A stretch of 64,000 nucleotides of DNA. Origin: Corynebacterium sp. HS2168-gen11 (GTDB lineage Bacteria; Actinomycetota; Actinomycetes; Mycobacteriales; Mycobacteriaceae). Both the position numbers and the translations under genes were made by a program. The stretch's first letter is position 1, and each line of letters begins with the position of its first letter. The stretch is taken from NCBI RefSeq assembly GCF_024834075.1, contig NZ_JANUXR010000001.1, forward strand, positions 62,001 to 126,000. The letters are read 5' to 3'. The notes under the pieces were generated by a model. The model did not search any database. It had not been told where the DNA came from and saw nothing but the letters and a program-made list of their open reading frames with translations. This document shows positions 38,049-50,596 of this stretch, piece by piece.

Positions 38049-39548
38049 TTAGCCGCGCTGACCAGCTTCGAACGCTGCGCCTACACGGTACAAACGATCA
38101 TCGGCAAACGCTGGTGCCATGATTTGCAAACCGACTGGCAAATTCGTGTCACTTGCCAATCCTGCAGGCAGTGACATACCACAAAGACCAGCAAGGTTCA
38201 GCGGCAAGGTGCACAGATCGAAGTTGTACATTGCCAACGGATCGGACACCTTTTCGCCAAGCTTGAAGGCAGTTGTTGGAGTCGTTGGGGAAACCAAGAC
38301 ATCACACTGTTCATAAGCCTTTGCGAAATCTTGTGCAATCAAGGTTCGTACACGCTGGGCTTGCAGGTAATAAGCGTCGTAGTAGCCAACAGACAACGCA
38401 TAGGTGCCCAAGATAATACGACGCTTGACCTCAGGGCCGAAGCCAGCCGCACGGGTCATTGCCATAACTTCTTCAGCTGAATGCGTGCCGTCATCACCAA
38501 CACGCAAGCCATATCGCATGCCATCGAAACGTGCCAGGTTTGAAGAAACCTCACATGGCAGAATCAAGTAGTATGCTGCCAACGCATCATCAAAGTGCGG
38601 GCAATCAACTTCAACAACTTCTGCACCTTGAGATTGCAGCTGTGCCACAGCCTTGTGGAATTGCTCAAGCACGCCTGGCTGGTAGCCTTCACGGTCGAAT
38701 TGCTTGACGACGCCCACCTTTACCCCGCGGAGTTCACCATTGGCACCTTCACGTGCAGCTGCAACCACTGGCGCTACTGGACGGTTCACGCTGGTTGCAT
38801 CGAAATGATCGTGTCCAGCAATAACTTCATGCAGCAAAGCGGTATCAAGAACAGTACGCGCAGTTGGGCCACCTTGATCCAATGAGGATGCACACGCAAC
38901 CAAGCCATAACGAGAAACCGTGCCATAGGTTGGCTTCACGCCGACAGTGTTGGTGAGTGCAGCAGGCTGACGAATCGAACCGCCGGTATCGGTACCAATG
39001 GCAAGTGGTGCTTCACCAGATGCCAAGGCAGCCGAAGAACCACCACCAGAGCCACCTGCAGTGCGCTCCAAATCCCATGGGTTACGGGTTGGGCCATATG
39101 CAGAGTTTTCTGTGGATGAGCCCATTGCGAACTCGTCCATATTGGTTTTACCCAAAATTGGAATGCCTGCTTCGCGGATCTTGCGGGTAACTGTCGCATC
39201 ATATGGCGACATATAGCCTTCCAAGATCTTCGAAGCACAGGTAGTAGGAGCATCGGTTGTGGTAAAGACGTCTTTTAATGCCAATGGCACGCCTGCCAAC
39301 GGTGACGCTGGGGCTTCACCTTTGTCTAAGCTTTCATCAACTTGACGAGCAGCAGCAAGTGCATTCTCGGCACCAACATGTAAGAAGGCATGCAGCTCGG
39401 TATCAATTGCAGCAATACGATCCAAGTGTGCTTGCGTAACTTCAACTGAGCTTACTTCGCGAGCATGAATTTTTGCAGCAAGTTCAGCTGCAGTCATGCT
39501 GGTAAGTTCAGGAGCTTCTTGCGCACCAACCAGATATTTATTTGTCAT
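38049..39548 (-). CDS. gatA: Asp/Glu-tRNA(Asn/Gln) amidotransferase subunit A
   Basis: Amidase-signature enzyme of 499 residues that releases ammonia from glutamine. The Ser-cisSer-Lys triad is visible: LALKDVF (Lys), the Gly-rich [14 protein letters not shown] (cis-Ser) and [12 protein letters not shown] (Ser nucleophile). RBS GGGAGAA precedes the ATG by a few bases and overlaps the gatC stop, which is 3 bases upstream, so gatC and gatA are coupled. Confidence 0.96.
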   Translation of the reverse strand: MTNKYLVGAQEAPELTSMTAAELAAKIHAREVSSVEVTQAHLDRIAAIDTELHAFLHVGAENALAAARQVDESLDKGEAPASPLAGVPLALKDVFTTTDAPTTCASKILEGYMSPYDATVTRKIREAGIPILGKTNMDEFAMGSSTENSAYGPTRNPWDLERTAGGSGGGSSAALASGEAPLAIGTDTGGSIRQPAALTNTVGVKPTYGTVSRYGLVACASSLDQGGPTARTVLDTALLHEVIAGHDHFDATSVNRPVAPVVAAAREGANGELRGVKVGVVKQFDREGYQPGVLEQFHKAVAQLQSQGAEVVEVDCPHFDDALAAYYLILPCEVSSNLARFDGMRYGLRVGDDGTHSAEEVMAMTRAAGFGPEVKRRIILGTYALSVGYYDAYYLQAQRVRTLIAQDFAKAYEQCDVLVSPTTPTTAFKLGEKVSDPLAMYNFDLCTLPLNLAGLCGMSLPAGLASDTNLPVGLQIMAPAFADDRLYRVGAAFEAGQRG

Positions 39549-39551
39549 GGT

Positions 39552-39845
39552 TTATTCTCCCAAAATCTGTGGAACAACAAAGCGTTGTTCAGCTACTGCA
39601 GGTGCTTGATCCAAAGCCTGCTCAGCGGTCAAGGTCTTTTCTTCGACGTCTTCTCGCATCGTAGTTTGAATTGCATGCGGATGGCTCATTGCTACTACGC
39701 CTTCGGTGGCAACTTTCTGCACAGCCGAAACATTGCGAATAATTCCGTCAATCTGCTCAGCAAATTGATCGAGTTCAGCATCGGTAAATGTTAAGCGTGC
39801 AAGCTTAGCCAAGTGGGCGACCTCGTCGCGCGAAATTTCAGGCAC
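39552..39845 (-). CDS. gatC: Asp/Glu-tRNA(Asn/Gln) amidotransferase subunit C
   Basis: 97 residues wrapping GatA and GatB. EISRDEVAHLAKLARLTFTDAELDQFAEQID, VSAVQKV, MSHPH and the C-terminal RFVVPQIL are the family pattern. GTG at 39845 gives the normal GatC length; the frame extends 29 codons upstream without known sequence. AAGGA lies about 11 bases before the GTG, and TAAAGT near 39895-39900 is a candidate -10. Confidence 0.93.
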   Translation of the reverse strand: MPEISRDEVAHLAKLARLTFTDAELDQFAEQIDGIIRNVSAVQKVATEGVVAMSHPHAIQTTMREDVEEKTLTAEQALDQAPAVAEQRFVVPQILGE

Positions 39846-39959
39846 TTTCGTCGTATCCTTAAAGTGAAGTCGGTTCAGGTGTTCTAACTGTCTTACTTTA
39901 GCAAGATTGGTAAACATTCGAGGGATAAACATTGCAAGTCCATCACTGTTGCGTATTGT

Positions 39960-40600
39960 ACAGCCAAAATCTTTGCAAATTATCTACATCTCACAATCTA
40001 CATGCACACATACTTGCCAGGTATATGACATAGCACGTCGATTACTAGCTGCTACGAGGTGACATACCCCAACCAGATGCCGATACGTCTCAACTGACTC
40101 ACGTTTATAGGTTCCCATGACATACTTCTCCAACAACCAACGCAAGCGACATAGTGTTGCCATCCTTACGTCAGCACTTCATAGTCAATTGCTCATATGT
40201 AAGTGAATAAAATTATTTAGTTTGGGTCAACCTATAAATAGGTATATATTATTCCATTTTTATTACTTGACTAGTGTGCAACATATCCTATTTTTAGGTA
40301 AAAATGACCGCATCCACCCTTTCAAAATACCCCGTTCACAGCAGGTTATTTATTAAATATTCACGCTCGCAACTGCAACAATAGCACTCAAAATCTATGC
40401 CACTTATGAGTAGCCTCGCATTTCCATCGCTTCAAAGAGGTGAAATACTACAGACTGCATAATATCGAAAACGTGAAAATTATACCTACTATGAGTAATA
40501 TATAGGCTGCAGGAAAAATCCAGTGCCGATAAAATCAGTGACACATACGAGACTTGTAGTTGAGTGTGTCACTTCTCACCCACCATCACACCTTATGTGA
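39960..40600. other. AT-rich intergenic stretch with two palindromes
   Basis: The largest space in the window, between divergent gatC and the ACT-domain gene. It is much richer in A and T than its neighbours, mainly 40190-40520. It holds ACCTATAAATAGGT (40230-40243) and CCTATTTTTAGG (40287-40298), similar palindromes 56 bases apart. A 26-codon frame begins at 40303 (MTASTLSKYPVHSRLF) with TATTTT 9 bases before it. No convincing larger gene. Confidence 0.45.
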
Positions 40601-40624
40601 TTGACCGAAAGGATGTGACTTCCG

Positions 40625-41287
40625 ATGGCGTTTCTCCTTCGTGTCCTCCTCCCTGATACCCCTGGTAGTCTTGGCAGACTGGCGGACGCAATTGGCGGAA
40701 TTGGTGCAGATATCCGTTCCGTTGATGTTGTCCAAACTTTTACCGATGGTACGGTTATGGACGACATGGTGGTTTCGATTCCCAAAGGTGTAATGGTTGA
40801 TTCATTACTCACCGCAGCACAGACCATTGACGGCGTCCTGGTAGATTCTGTGCGACCATTTTCCGGCACGGTTGATCGTCGTGGCCAAATCGAAATGTTG
40901 GCAAAAGTCGCTGGCGCTTCATCAAATTCTGATGCCATCGCCAAGCTCATCGACACCATTCCATATACACTGACATCTACTTGGGCAATTTTATTGCGCA
41001 CTGATGTACCGGTGCAACGTGTAACTGCCTCAGATGCAGCCCCTGCAGATGATGGATCACACCCAGCAGCACTCGATATTGATGCCGCACGAATTCTATC
41101 GCCAGAAAACGATGCATGGTTGCCTGAGTCGTGGACAATTTTAGATTCTTCCTTGGCAGCAGCACCGCTTGGGAAAACAGGCATGGTGTTGATTCTTGGA
41201 CGCGTTGGCGGTCCTGATTATTTACCGAGCGAAGTTGATCACTTGGGACACTTCGGTACGGTTTTATCCAGGATGCTACGCGACTAA
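40625..41287 (+). CDS. ACT-domain protein
   Basis: 220 residues. The N-terminal ACT domain has FLLRVLLPDTPGSLGRLADAIGGIGADIRSVDV, the usual ligand-binding pattern. The rest, about 140 residues, has no motif I recognise. In M. tuberculosis a similar ACT protein (Rv3013) lies between gatC and ligA, the same place as here. It may sense an amino acid, but no effector is known. GAAAGGA is upstream of the ATG. Confidence 0.8.
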   Translation: MAFLLRVLLPDTPGSLGRLADAIGGIGADIRSVDVVQTFTDGTVMDDMVVSIPKGVMVDSLLTAAQTIDGVLVDSVRPFSGTVDRRGQIEMLAKVAGASSNSDAIAKLIDTIPYTLTSTWAILLRTDVPVQRVTASDAAPADDGSHPAALDIDAARILSPENDAWLPESWTILDSSLAAAPLGKTGMVLILGRVGGPDYLPSEVDHLGHFGTVLSRMLRD

Positions 41288-41423
41288 TCAGCCGGCAAGG
41301 AGCTACGCGCTGTCTAAGGCCTGCTCACTGGCAGTGACGCACCAAGGTTATCGAATTTCACCAGCGATCGAGCAACTCTCCTGCCAATAATGTTCACTAC
41401 AAAACTCGTAATCCTCTTCTCAA

Positions 41424-41462
41424 CATGTGGGCCATACTTTCCCTCGAAAAGTGTGGCCCACA
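41424..41462. terminator. Hairpin between the ACT-domain gene and ligA
   Basis: ATGTGGGCCA pairs with TGGCCCACAT, then a T-G pair and ACTTT with AAAGT, loop of about 7. It separates convergent genes. No clear T-run follows on either strand. Confidence 0.6.
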
Positions 41463-41501
41463 TGCGTATATCAAGCTGAACTTACTTCACACGCTAACGT
41501 G

Positions 41502-43565
<2,064 letters not shown>

Positions 43566-43779
43566 TCAATAGGGTGAACTTCAAGCTATCTCAACGCACA
43601 TTTACCCTGTTTCAGCACTCTCGCACACTGTTATGCCAACTTATCGTCACAAAGCAGAACTTGTTCCGCTGTGCTGCTTCTCGACGAACATAGTCAAATT
43701 TTCTTTACTACATGCGATTATCTTGAGTGCTTGCACACGTTTTCGCCGAATGGAAAAACAAAATACTACTGTTAGAGCT

Positions 43780-44493
43780 ATGACTTCTTCTCCAGAGATC
43801 TACCAAGAATCTTTTAACCCATTGCGTGTGTTGAGCTTTGACTTAGAAACTACTTCTGTCAACCCTTTTGAGGCACGCATTGTTACCTCTGCATTAGTGC
43901 GGATTGATAGTTCAGGATCACATCCACATGAGATCATGGCTGATCCTGGTGTGGAGATTCCACTCGAAGCTCAAGAAGTTCACGGAATTACCACTGAGTA
44001 CGCACGTGAACATGGCAGGCCACATGAAGATGTGTTAGCTGAAACCATTGAAACTATTCGTACTGCGTGGAAACAAGGTTATACCTTAGTTGTTTATAAC
44101 GCTGCTTATGATCTCACGGTACTGCACCAACTAGACCCGAGTTTCTTGGTGGAAGGTCCGGTATACGATCCATATGTCATCGACAAAATTCTCGATCGCT
44201 ACCGTAAAGGAAAACGCACATTAACCGCACTTTCTGAGCATTACGCGGTCAAACTTGAACAAGCGCATAATGCCTCTGCCGATGCCTTAGCCGCAGCTCG
44301 AATTGCATGGAAGCAAGCAACACACACATTCCATAGCACCATTAACCAGCTCACGCTTGCTGAACTTATGGAACGCCAAGCAGTTGGCTACTACGAGGTG
44401 CAAGCAGGATTCCGCAGCCATTTGCAACAAGCAGGACGTGCAGATAACGCTGCTACAGTCAATACTTCGTGGCCAATGCAAACCCAACGCTAA
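43780..44493 (+). CDS. DEDDh 3'-5' exonuclease (DnaQ/epsilon-like)
   Basis: About 237 residues. Exo I: LSFDLETTSVNP (Asp and Glu). VHGITTEYA and TLVVYNAAYDLTVL are Exo II with the Asp. HNASADALAAARI is Exo III with His and Asp. An exonuclease of this type lies next to ligA in related species. It may serve in repair or RNA turnover rather than as the replicase proofreader, since it lacks the polymerase-binding tail. ATG at 43780 has TACTGT 7 bases upstream; upstream in-frame starts are less likely. Confidence 0.85.
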   Translation: MTSSPEIYQESFNPLRVLSFDLETTSVNPFEARIVTSALVRIDSSGSHPHEIMADPGVEIPLEAQEVHGITTEYAREHGRPHEDVLAETIETIRTAWKQGYTLVVYNAAYDLTVLHQLDPSFLVEGPVYDPYVIDKILDRYRKGKRTLTALSEHYAVKLEQAHNASADALAAARIAWKQATHTFHSTINQLTLAELMERQAVGYYEVQAGFRSHLQQAGRADNAATVNTSWPMQTQR

Positions 44494-44712
44494 CCTGTGC
44501 ACTCGTATGTGATAACTAAGAATGAAGTGCTGCTTGAGTTCCCAGCTTCAGGTACATCTTGACATGCACTGATGTAACGTTCGCATCTGCCCGCATTCCC
44601 CAAAAACTATCGGCACGACATTGTTCATCTAAAAGTTTCAAACAACTGTACTTCTGCAGCTGCACTTCAACCAGCCATAGTGGCATCGGAAGTTTCTGGC
44701 TGTGATGTGCCG

Positions 44713-45705
44713 CTATAAATCTCCTGCGTCTCGTTCCAGAATCTCGCCAATAACTCTGGCACAGCCTAAAGCATGGGCTGCTTGAAGCAGACTGCCACCT
44801 GCCAAGGTTCGAGTGGTGGTGACATGTAGATTCTGGTGAACGTGCTGCCGAGATAAACCGATGAGATCATAATGCTGGATAATTTCGCGCGCTAATGCTC
44901 GTGGACGGTTTCGATCACCATCAACAAAATCGCCAAGTGCGGCTGCCGCCCATGAAAGTCCCACACCAGATTCAACTAAAGCACCGAGAGTATCCAATAC
45001 TGCTACTGACTGCTGTGATTGTACTGCCACGGTGGTATATGCAGGTTGGGCAATCGATGCTGCCAAAAGATGCGCATTGCGTTCACCGCTGAGTACAACT
45101 GTTGCAGTGTCAATCTCGCGAATCAAGGTATGCAGCTTTTCGCCAATATTTTGCACAGGAATCGCCGCGATCGTATCAAATTGGCTGGTCCCTTGCACCG
45201 TTCCAGCAATCAGATGTGCTAATGCAGGTTCGTACAAATCGAGTACAACTTCACCGCCAAATCGCTTGCGCAGATACTGACAATGCTCTCGCATACTGCC
45301 TGCAATAATTTCAAAAATATCGTTCCGCGCACCATTATCAGTCACTGCTCGATGCCCAGATTGTAATTCTAAAGCAGTTGCGATGGACCACGGACCGTGC
45401 ATACTGATACACACAGAGAGATTCGAGCTTCCCCACAGTTGCTCATACACGTCGAGATCACGTTCATAGACATCCCACATGCGCCGGCTGATCAGTTGCG
45501 GACGAGTCGAGATTCGCCAGCTTCGTGGTCCTTGTTCAACTGCAAGATCTGGAATCATGCGCAATGAGGCTGCATAGGCATCGTCGAGAAGCCCACGTGC
45601 AGGCAAATGCGCGATAGTGCGAAGATTGCCAGTTTCACTGGCAATCACATCCGCAGCAGCCACAAGGTCTTGACCTGGCAGACTGCCAGATAAATAGGCA
45701 ACCAT
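44713..45705 (-). CDS. MetE-like (B12-independent methionine synthase C-terminal type) protein
   Basis: 330 residues with a UROD/MetE-type TIM barrel: the early GSLPGQDL, SVCISMHGPWSIATALE, GEVVLDLYEPALAHLIAG, and GLSWAAAALGDFVDG near the end. The Zn ligands of real MetE (His, Cys, Glu, Cys) are not clearly present. It is comparable to Rv3015c of M. tuberculosis. Its ATG overlaps the mnmA stop by one base (TAATG), so it is translated with mnmA. Its role is unknown. Confidence 0.8.
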   Translation of the reverse strand: MVAYLSGSLPGQDLVAAADVIASETGNLRTIAHLPARGLLDDAYAASLRMIPDLAVEQGPRSWRISTRPQLISRRMWDVYERDLDVYEQLWGSSNLSVCISMHGPWSIATALELQSGHRAVTDNGARNDIFEIIAGSMREHCQYLRKRFGGEVVLDLYEPALAHLIAGTVQGTSQFDTIAAIPVQNIGEKLHTLIREIDTATVVLSGERNAHLLAASIAQPAYTTVAVQSQQSVAVLDTLGALVESGVGLSWAAAALGDFVDGDRNRPRALAREIIQHYDLIGLSRQHVHQNLHVTTTRTLAGGSLLQAAHALGCARVIGEILERDAGDL

Positions 45706-46799
45706 TAGGCGGTTCCGATGATAGTTCCTGAACCTGCCACGATATCGCCTGCAGCATCTGGCAGATAAATAACTGCTGCCTGACCACGAGCAACACCATA
45801 TAACGGTGTTGCTAATACAATTTCCATCCGATCAGATGCTTGATCAACAGTAACCTGACATGGAACGGCTTCACCGTGGGCGCGTACTTGGACTTCAGCG
45901 GCAAAACTTGCCTGCATCGCTGGGTGTAAATATTTTAAGCGGTCAGCTTCAATGCGGTGTACGTCAAGATCTTCTCTCGATCCAACGGTTACCGTCCCTG
46001 ATGCAGCATCAATATCTGTGACATATCGCGGCCGGCCATCAGCAGCTGGTTGCTTAATATCAAGCCCTTTGCGTTGCCCGATCGTATAATTCCAGGCACC
46101 ATCATGTTCTTTGAGCACAGTACCTTTGGTATCGACAATCATGCCCGGGCGCAATCCAATGCGTTTGCCCAAAAAGGCTTGAGTATTACCGTCTGGGATA
46201 AAACAAATATCATAAGAATCAGGTTTCGTTGCCACAGAAAATCCCATCTCTGCAGCTTCTTTCCGAATCTCTGGCTTGAGTGTATCCCCCACTGGGAACA
46301 TGCAATGAGCAATTTCATGTGCCCCCAACACACCAAGCACATAGGATTGGTCTTTTTCAGGATCAATACCGCGGCGCAAATACCCATCGCCACCATCGGC
46401 AACCTGGGTTAATTGCGCATAGTGCCCTGTTACAACCGCGTCGAAACCAAGTGCAATGCCGCGTTCGAGCAAGGCTTCGAATTTAATTTTTTCATTACAC
46501 CGTAGGCACGGATTTGGGGTTTCTCCGCGCGCGTAGGAATCCACGAAATCATCAATGACATCTGCTTGAAAACGATCCGAAAAATCCCACACATAAAATG
46601 GGATTCCAAGTTTGTCGCATACCCGGCGCGCGTCGGCTGAGTCTTCTAAGGAACAGCAGCCACGGGAAGACTCGCGCACGGACTGTGGATCACGACTTAA
46701 CGCAAGGTGCACGCCAATAACTTCGTGTCCGGCAGCGACAGCGCGTGCTGCTGCGACGGCGGAATCAACGCCACCACTCATTGCTGCAAGTACTCTCAC
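45705..46799 (-). CDS. mnmA: tRNA-specific 2-thiouridylase
   Basis: 364 residues. The PP-loop SGGVDS (8-13), the catalytic C98 in NPCLRCN, the second C199 in [11 protein letters not shown], and TIGQRKGL match the family. It thiolates the wobble uridine of tRNA for Glu, Gln and Lys with sulfur from a cysteine desulfurase, one of which is at 49457. GTG start with AAGGG 7 bases upstream. Confidence 0.96.
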   Translation of the reverse strand: MRVLAAMSGGVDSAVAAARAVAAGHEVIGVHLALSRDPQSVRESSRGCCSLEDSADARRVCDKLGIPFYVWDFSDRFQADVIDDFVDSYARGETPNPCLRCNEKIKFEALLERGIALGFDAVVTGHYAQLTQVADGGDGYLRRGIDPEKDQSYVLGVLGAHEIAHCMFPVGDTLKPEIRKEAAEMGFSVATKPDSYDICFIPDGNTQAFLGKRIGLRPGMIVDTKGTVLKEHDGAWNYTIGQRKGLDIKQPAADGRPRYVTDIDAASGTVTVGSREDLDVHRIEADRLKYLHPAMQASFAAEVQVRAHGEAVPCQVTVDQASDRMEIVLATPLYGVARGQAAVIYLPDAAGDIVAGSGTIIGTA

Positions 46800-46967
46800 G
46801 ATTCAACCCTTACCTATTTCTGGCTTATTCTCGAAACTTTCATTCTAAACCTATTGTGGTAATTGCGCATGTTCGCATTTTCCACTATTTGTTGATGTAC
46901 GGCTCAGACAACGATCAACAGCAGTATTGCCGGCTGCTCTGACATTTTGCAAGGAGTGCTGATTGCT

Positions 46968-47846
46968 GTGGGACGCAAACGTGGCCGGATTCGTGGTGCG
47001 GATCAACCAACTGATGCTCATGGTCCACTCGCAGGTATTTATCCTTCTTCAACGGGAAACGTAGAGCTGCGCATTGACCCTTTTCAAGCCCATAGTTATG
47101 AGGTGTATGTCAATGGGGTTCCCTCGAGCCATATTTCAGCAGATCCATTGGAGCTAGCCTATGAATATATGCGCTGGATTACAGTAGGTGCGAATACTTA
47201 TATTGATCAACATCTTGATCCGACTAAGCTTCGCATCACGCATTTAGGTGGTGGCGCATGCACCTTGGCGCGCTACATGGTGGCAAAATATCCACATTCA
47301 CGCAATACAGTTGTAGAACTTGATGCTGAATTAGCAACATTGGTGCGTCGTTGGTTTGATTTACCACGTGCTCCGCAGTTAAAAATTCGTGTTGGGGATG
47401 CTCGTACAGTTACAGACAGTTTTGTGCCACACAGTCGCGATATTGTGATTCGTGATGTTTTTGCCGGAGCTGTTACGCCAGCGAATCTCACGACTGTTGA
47501 GTTTTGTCGTCAGGTTGCCACAAGTTTGTCTGAGCATGGTCTCTATATTGCCAATTGTGGAGATCATTCTGATTTACAATTGGCGAAAAATGAATTAGCG
47601 ACAATGGCTGAGGTATTTCCGTATTTGGCGGTTATTGCCGATCCGCCGATGCTCAAAGGTCGTCGCTATGGCAATATCATTTTGTTCGGAGCGAAATCAC
47701 AACTGCCGGTCGATGCATATGCTGCAGCGTGTACTCGAGCATTACTGCATGGCGCTGTGCCAGCTCACTACAAAGATGATATGTGGGTGCGTCGTTTTGC
47801 AAGCTCTGGTCGCGTGCTTTTCGACGCCGATTGCTCACCTTCCTAA
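46968..47846 (+). CDS. Spermidine-synthase-like protein
   Basis: About 292 residues with the spermidine synthase Rossmann fold: ITHLGGGACTLARYMVAKYP as motif I, TVVELDAELATLVRRWFDLP with the acidic residue, RVGDARTV and DIVIRDVFAG. The polyamine pocket is not conserved enough to say it makes spermidine. Many actinobacterial relatives have unknown methyl- or aminopropyl-transfer roles. GTG at 46968 follows AAGGAG at about 12 bases; a TTG at 46947 precedes that RBS. Confidence 0.75.
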   Translation: MGRKRGRIRGADQPTDAHGPLAGIYPSSTGNVELRIDPFQAHSYEVYVNGVPSSHISADPLELAYEYMRWITVGANTYIDQHLDPTKLRITHLGGGACTLARYMVAKYPHSRNTVVELDAELATLVRRWFDLPRAPQLKIRVGDARTVTDSFVPHSRDIVIRDVFAGAVTPANLTTVEFCRQVATSLSEHGLYIANCGDHSDLQLAKNELATMAEVFPYLAVIADPPMLKGRRYGNIILFGAKSQLPVDAYAAACTRALLHGAVPAHYKDDMWVRRFASSGRVLFDADCSPS

Positions 47847-47979
47847 TTACATCATCACATCTTCATGCGCATTACTGCTTGTTTTCTGCGATTCCGATCG
47901 CACCTTAACAGTCTTTGGTACGCTAGCTATTAATATTCAATCAACGAGCACATTGGTGTAGAAGGATTTGAAGACGAAT

Positions 47980-49395
47980 ATGCGCAAACATTTAACTGGA
48001 GTTGTCATTGCTGCGTGTGCTGCAAGTTGTACACTGGCATATCCATTGGTGGTAGCTGTGGAAGCAGAACATACAACCACTTCACCAACGATGCCGACCA
48101 CCACTGCTGCTGCAACGACAACCGCAAATCAGACCGCTGCAGCATCATCAGTACAGTTATCTGATTCGCTCGAACCAAGCACTGCACTACCATCAACAAG
48201 CACGGTCTCAAGTACTCCCTCATCAACTGATGCTATTACGCTTCATGCAGAGCCAGCGCCAATGGCAACTGCAGCTGGAGCAGTACCACAATCAGTGATT
48301 CGTCGAGTGTTACCTGCTGATCGGGAGCAAACAGTTCAATTTAATGACACGCTATGGCGCAATTATGTGGATACGACAAATGCCTATCATGGCGATGATC
48401 GTATTCAAGAGTATTGGGCGACTTCTCCTGCGATGAATAATCGTGAAATTCCATTAGTGGTCATTCGTGCTCGTGATGAAAATCGTCCAACCCTGTATTT
48501 ACTCAATGGTGCAGGTGGTGGCGAAGAAACTGTCACCTGGCCGACGAATACTTCCGTTTTGGATTTTTATTGGAAGAAGAATATTAACGTTGTGATTCCA
48601 ATGCGTGGTGCATATTCCTATTATGTGGACTGGTTGGAAGAGCCACCTGGAACTGGTAAGTATTTGAAAGGCCCTCAAAAGTGGGAAACCTTCTTAACCA
48701 GGGAATTACCGCAAGTATTAGAAACTGAAATTTTGCATGCTGATACTTCCAAACGCGGCATTGTTGGTTTGAGTATGTCAGCTACTTCCTCATTGCTGTT
48801 GGCTGAGCGCAATGGTGATTTTTATTCGGTTGTCGGTTCGTATTCAGGGTGTGCTTCGACAAGCCGGTTGCTCCCGTCAATGTTTGCAAAACTGACTGTC
48901 GAGCGTGACGATGCTACTCCTGCGATGATATGGGGTCCGCTAGGTTCTGAGACGAATCTGGCTCATGATGCTCTCGTGCAAGCTGAGGGGTTGCGTGGCA
49001 AGACTGTATATATTTCCAACGGTTCGGGTTTTGTTGGTGATACCGAGATGTATTCGGCTTTGTTGAATGGTAATCGTCAATCTTCAGAGGCGTTTGACAG
49101 TTCGAGCAATGTACTAATTGGAGGTGGCGCAATTGAGGCTGCCACGAATTCTTGCACGCATGATTTGCAGGTGAAATTGGCGCGTCTGGATATTCCGGCC
49201 ACCTTTAATTTCCGGAATCATGGCGTGCATACCTGGCAATATTGGGAACAGGATATGAAGGATTCTTGGCCAGTGTATGCCAAAGGTTTTGGTATTGCCG
49301 ATGAGCAGCCAACGATTGGCTCGCGCGCAGCCGAAACTCCGCTAGTAGTGCCAGAAGAAAAACTGCACCAACTGCCTTACGAAACGCAACAGTAA
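47980..49395 (+). CDS. Secreted mycolyltransferase (antigen 85-type esterase)
   Basis: About 471 residues: a signal peptide (KHLTGVVIAACAASCTLAYPLVVAV), a Thr/Ala-rich stretch of about 75 residues, then an alpha/beta hydrolase. The substrate loop LYLLNGAGGGEETVTW, a nucleophile elbow GLSMSATSS (263-271) and the late FNFRNHGVHTWQYW with the catalytic His match corynebacterial mycolyltransferases. These move mycolic acids between trehalose esters and to arabinogalactan. The gene marks the organism as a mycolate-bearing actinobacterium. ATG at 47980 is preceded by GAAG; TTG at 47968 is possible. Confidence 0.92.
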   Translation: MRKHLTGVVIAACAASCTLAYPLVVAVEAEHTTTSPTMPTTTAAATTTANQTAAASSVQLSDSLEPSTALPSTSTVSSTPSSTDAITLHAEPAPMATAAGAVPQSVIRRVLPADREQTVQFNDTLWRNYVDTTNAYHGDDRIQEYWATSPAMNNREIPLVVIRARDENRPTLYLLNGAGGGEETVTWPTNTSVLDFYWKKNINVVIPMRGAYSYYVDWLEEPPGTGKYLKGPQKWETFLTRELPQVLETEILHADTSKRGIVGLSMSATSSLLLAERNGDFYSVVGSYSGCASTSRLLPSMFAKLTVERDDATPAMIWGPLGSETNLAHDALVQAEGLRGKTVYISNGSGFVGDTEMYSALLNGNRQSSEAFDSSSNVLIGGGAIEAATNSCTHDLQVKLARLDIPATFNFRNHGVHTWQYWEQDMKDSWPVYAKGFGIADEQPTIGSRAAETPLVVPEEKLHQLPYETQQ

Positions 49396-49402
49396 TTTCA
49401 AC

Positions 49403-49438
49403 TATTGGCGTGCAAGTGTTCATACTGGCACGCCAATA
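49403..49438. terminator. Bidirectional terminator
   Basis: TATTGGCGTGC pairs perfectly with GCACGCCAATA (11 bp), loop of 14, with ATTTTGTG after it on the plus strand. It separates the mycolyltransferase gene from the convergent cysteine desulfurase gene. Confidence 0.8.
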
Positions 49439-49456
49439 ATTTTGTGTTGGCAATTC

Positions 49457-50596
49457 CTACAGCGTGTGTGAGGCCATTCCAGCTTGGCGTGCTAAGGCAA
49501 CAGCTTTTGGCAGTACTTCTACAAGCTTTTCGACGTCTGCCTGGGTGGTGGTATACCCCATGGTTAACCGCAAGGTGCCACGTGCGACAGCTTCTGGAAC
49601 ACCTTGGGACAATAACACACGTGATGCCCGGTTTACACCATTTGCGCAGGCAGAACCAGTTGCGGTTGCAAACCCGAAGGAATCAAGCAGCATAATCAAG
49701 CTATCGCCTTCGCAGCCTGGAAACGATACATTCAAATGCGTTGCCAACGAATGTTCTGGAGTATTAATCCGCACATCATCAATGGTTGCCAAAATGGCCG
49801 ATCGTAGCAGTTCTTTCAATTGACCAAGACGTGCTTGCTCTGCTTCACGCTGAGTATCAGCTTCGGCTAATGCGGCAGCAAAAGCTGCAGCGCCTGCAAC
49901 ATCAACCGTACCTGGTCGAATACCGCGTTCTTGGCCACCACCTGTGAGCACTGCTGCTGGTGCTGGACTTCGCTTAGCAATAAGTACACCGACCCCACGT
50001 GGGCCGCCGAACTTATGACCACTAATTGCTAACGTTGTTGCACCCAGTGCCGCAAAATCAATTGCGAGTTTACCGGCTACTTGGACTGCATCAACATGCA
50101 CTGGTGTCCCAGTTGCGGTTGCTGGTGCAATAATTTCCTCCAATGGTTGGAGTGCGCCGGTTTCATTATTTGCCCACATGCAACTTATCACTGCCGCAGG
50201 TTGGCTCAGCAGTCCTGCTGGATCATGGACAATACCGTTGTCGGTGACCGGTAAAAACTGCACGTCTGCCCCGAAAGCACGCAAGCTTTTGGCAGTTTCG
50301 TACACTGCAGCATGTTCAATACTGGTGGTAATGACTCGCTGATAGGATTCTCGGCTGTGATACAGTCCGCGGATTGCAATATTATCTGCTTCGGTACCGC
50401 TAGAGGTGAAAATCACTTCGATTGGTTCACAGCCAAGTAAGGCTGCAACCTGCTCGCGAGCGTCGTCAAGCACTGAGCGTGCCCGACGGCCTAAGCCATA
50501 TTGCCCCGCAGGATTATAGTGGCTGCTCATTTCCAGCCAGGTTTGCTTGGTGATCTCGCGCATTGGTGTGGTTGCCGCATGATCAAAATACAACAT
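49457..50596 (-). CDS. Cysteine desulfurase (IscS/NifS-type)
   Basis: PLP enzyme of 379 residues, group I. YFDHAATTPM, FTSSGTEADNIAI, the PLP Asp/Gln in HVDAVQVAG, the lysine in AISGHKFGGPRGVG and the catalytic Cys in ATGSACANGV are all present. It moves sulfur from cysteine to Fe-S or tRNA thiolation pathways, likely with mnmA. It is not next to an isc or suf cluster. ATG at 50596 follows GAGAGGAA. Confidence 0.93.
   Translation of the reverse strand: MLYFDHAATTPMREITKQTWLEMSSHYNPAGQYGLGRRARSVLDDAREQVAALLGCEPIEVIFTSSGTEADNIAIRGLYHSRESYQRVITTSIEHAAVYETAKSLRAFGADVQFLPVTDNGIVHDPAGLLSQPAAVISCMWANNETGALQPLEEIIAPATATGTPVHVDAVQVAGKLAIDFAALGATTLAISGHKFGGPRGVGVLIAKRSPAPAAVLTGGGQERGIRPGTVDVAGAAAFAAALAEADTQREAEQARLGQLKELLRSAILATIDDVRINTPEHSLATHLNVSFPGCEGDSLIMLLDSFGFATATGSACANGVNRASRVLLSQGVPEAVARGTLRLTMGYTTTQADVEKLVEVLPKAVALARQAGMASHTL

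Noticed and set aside
40576-41184. 202-codon minus-strand frame
   Set aside because: Antisense to the ACT-domain gene, which has a clear domain and conserved position.
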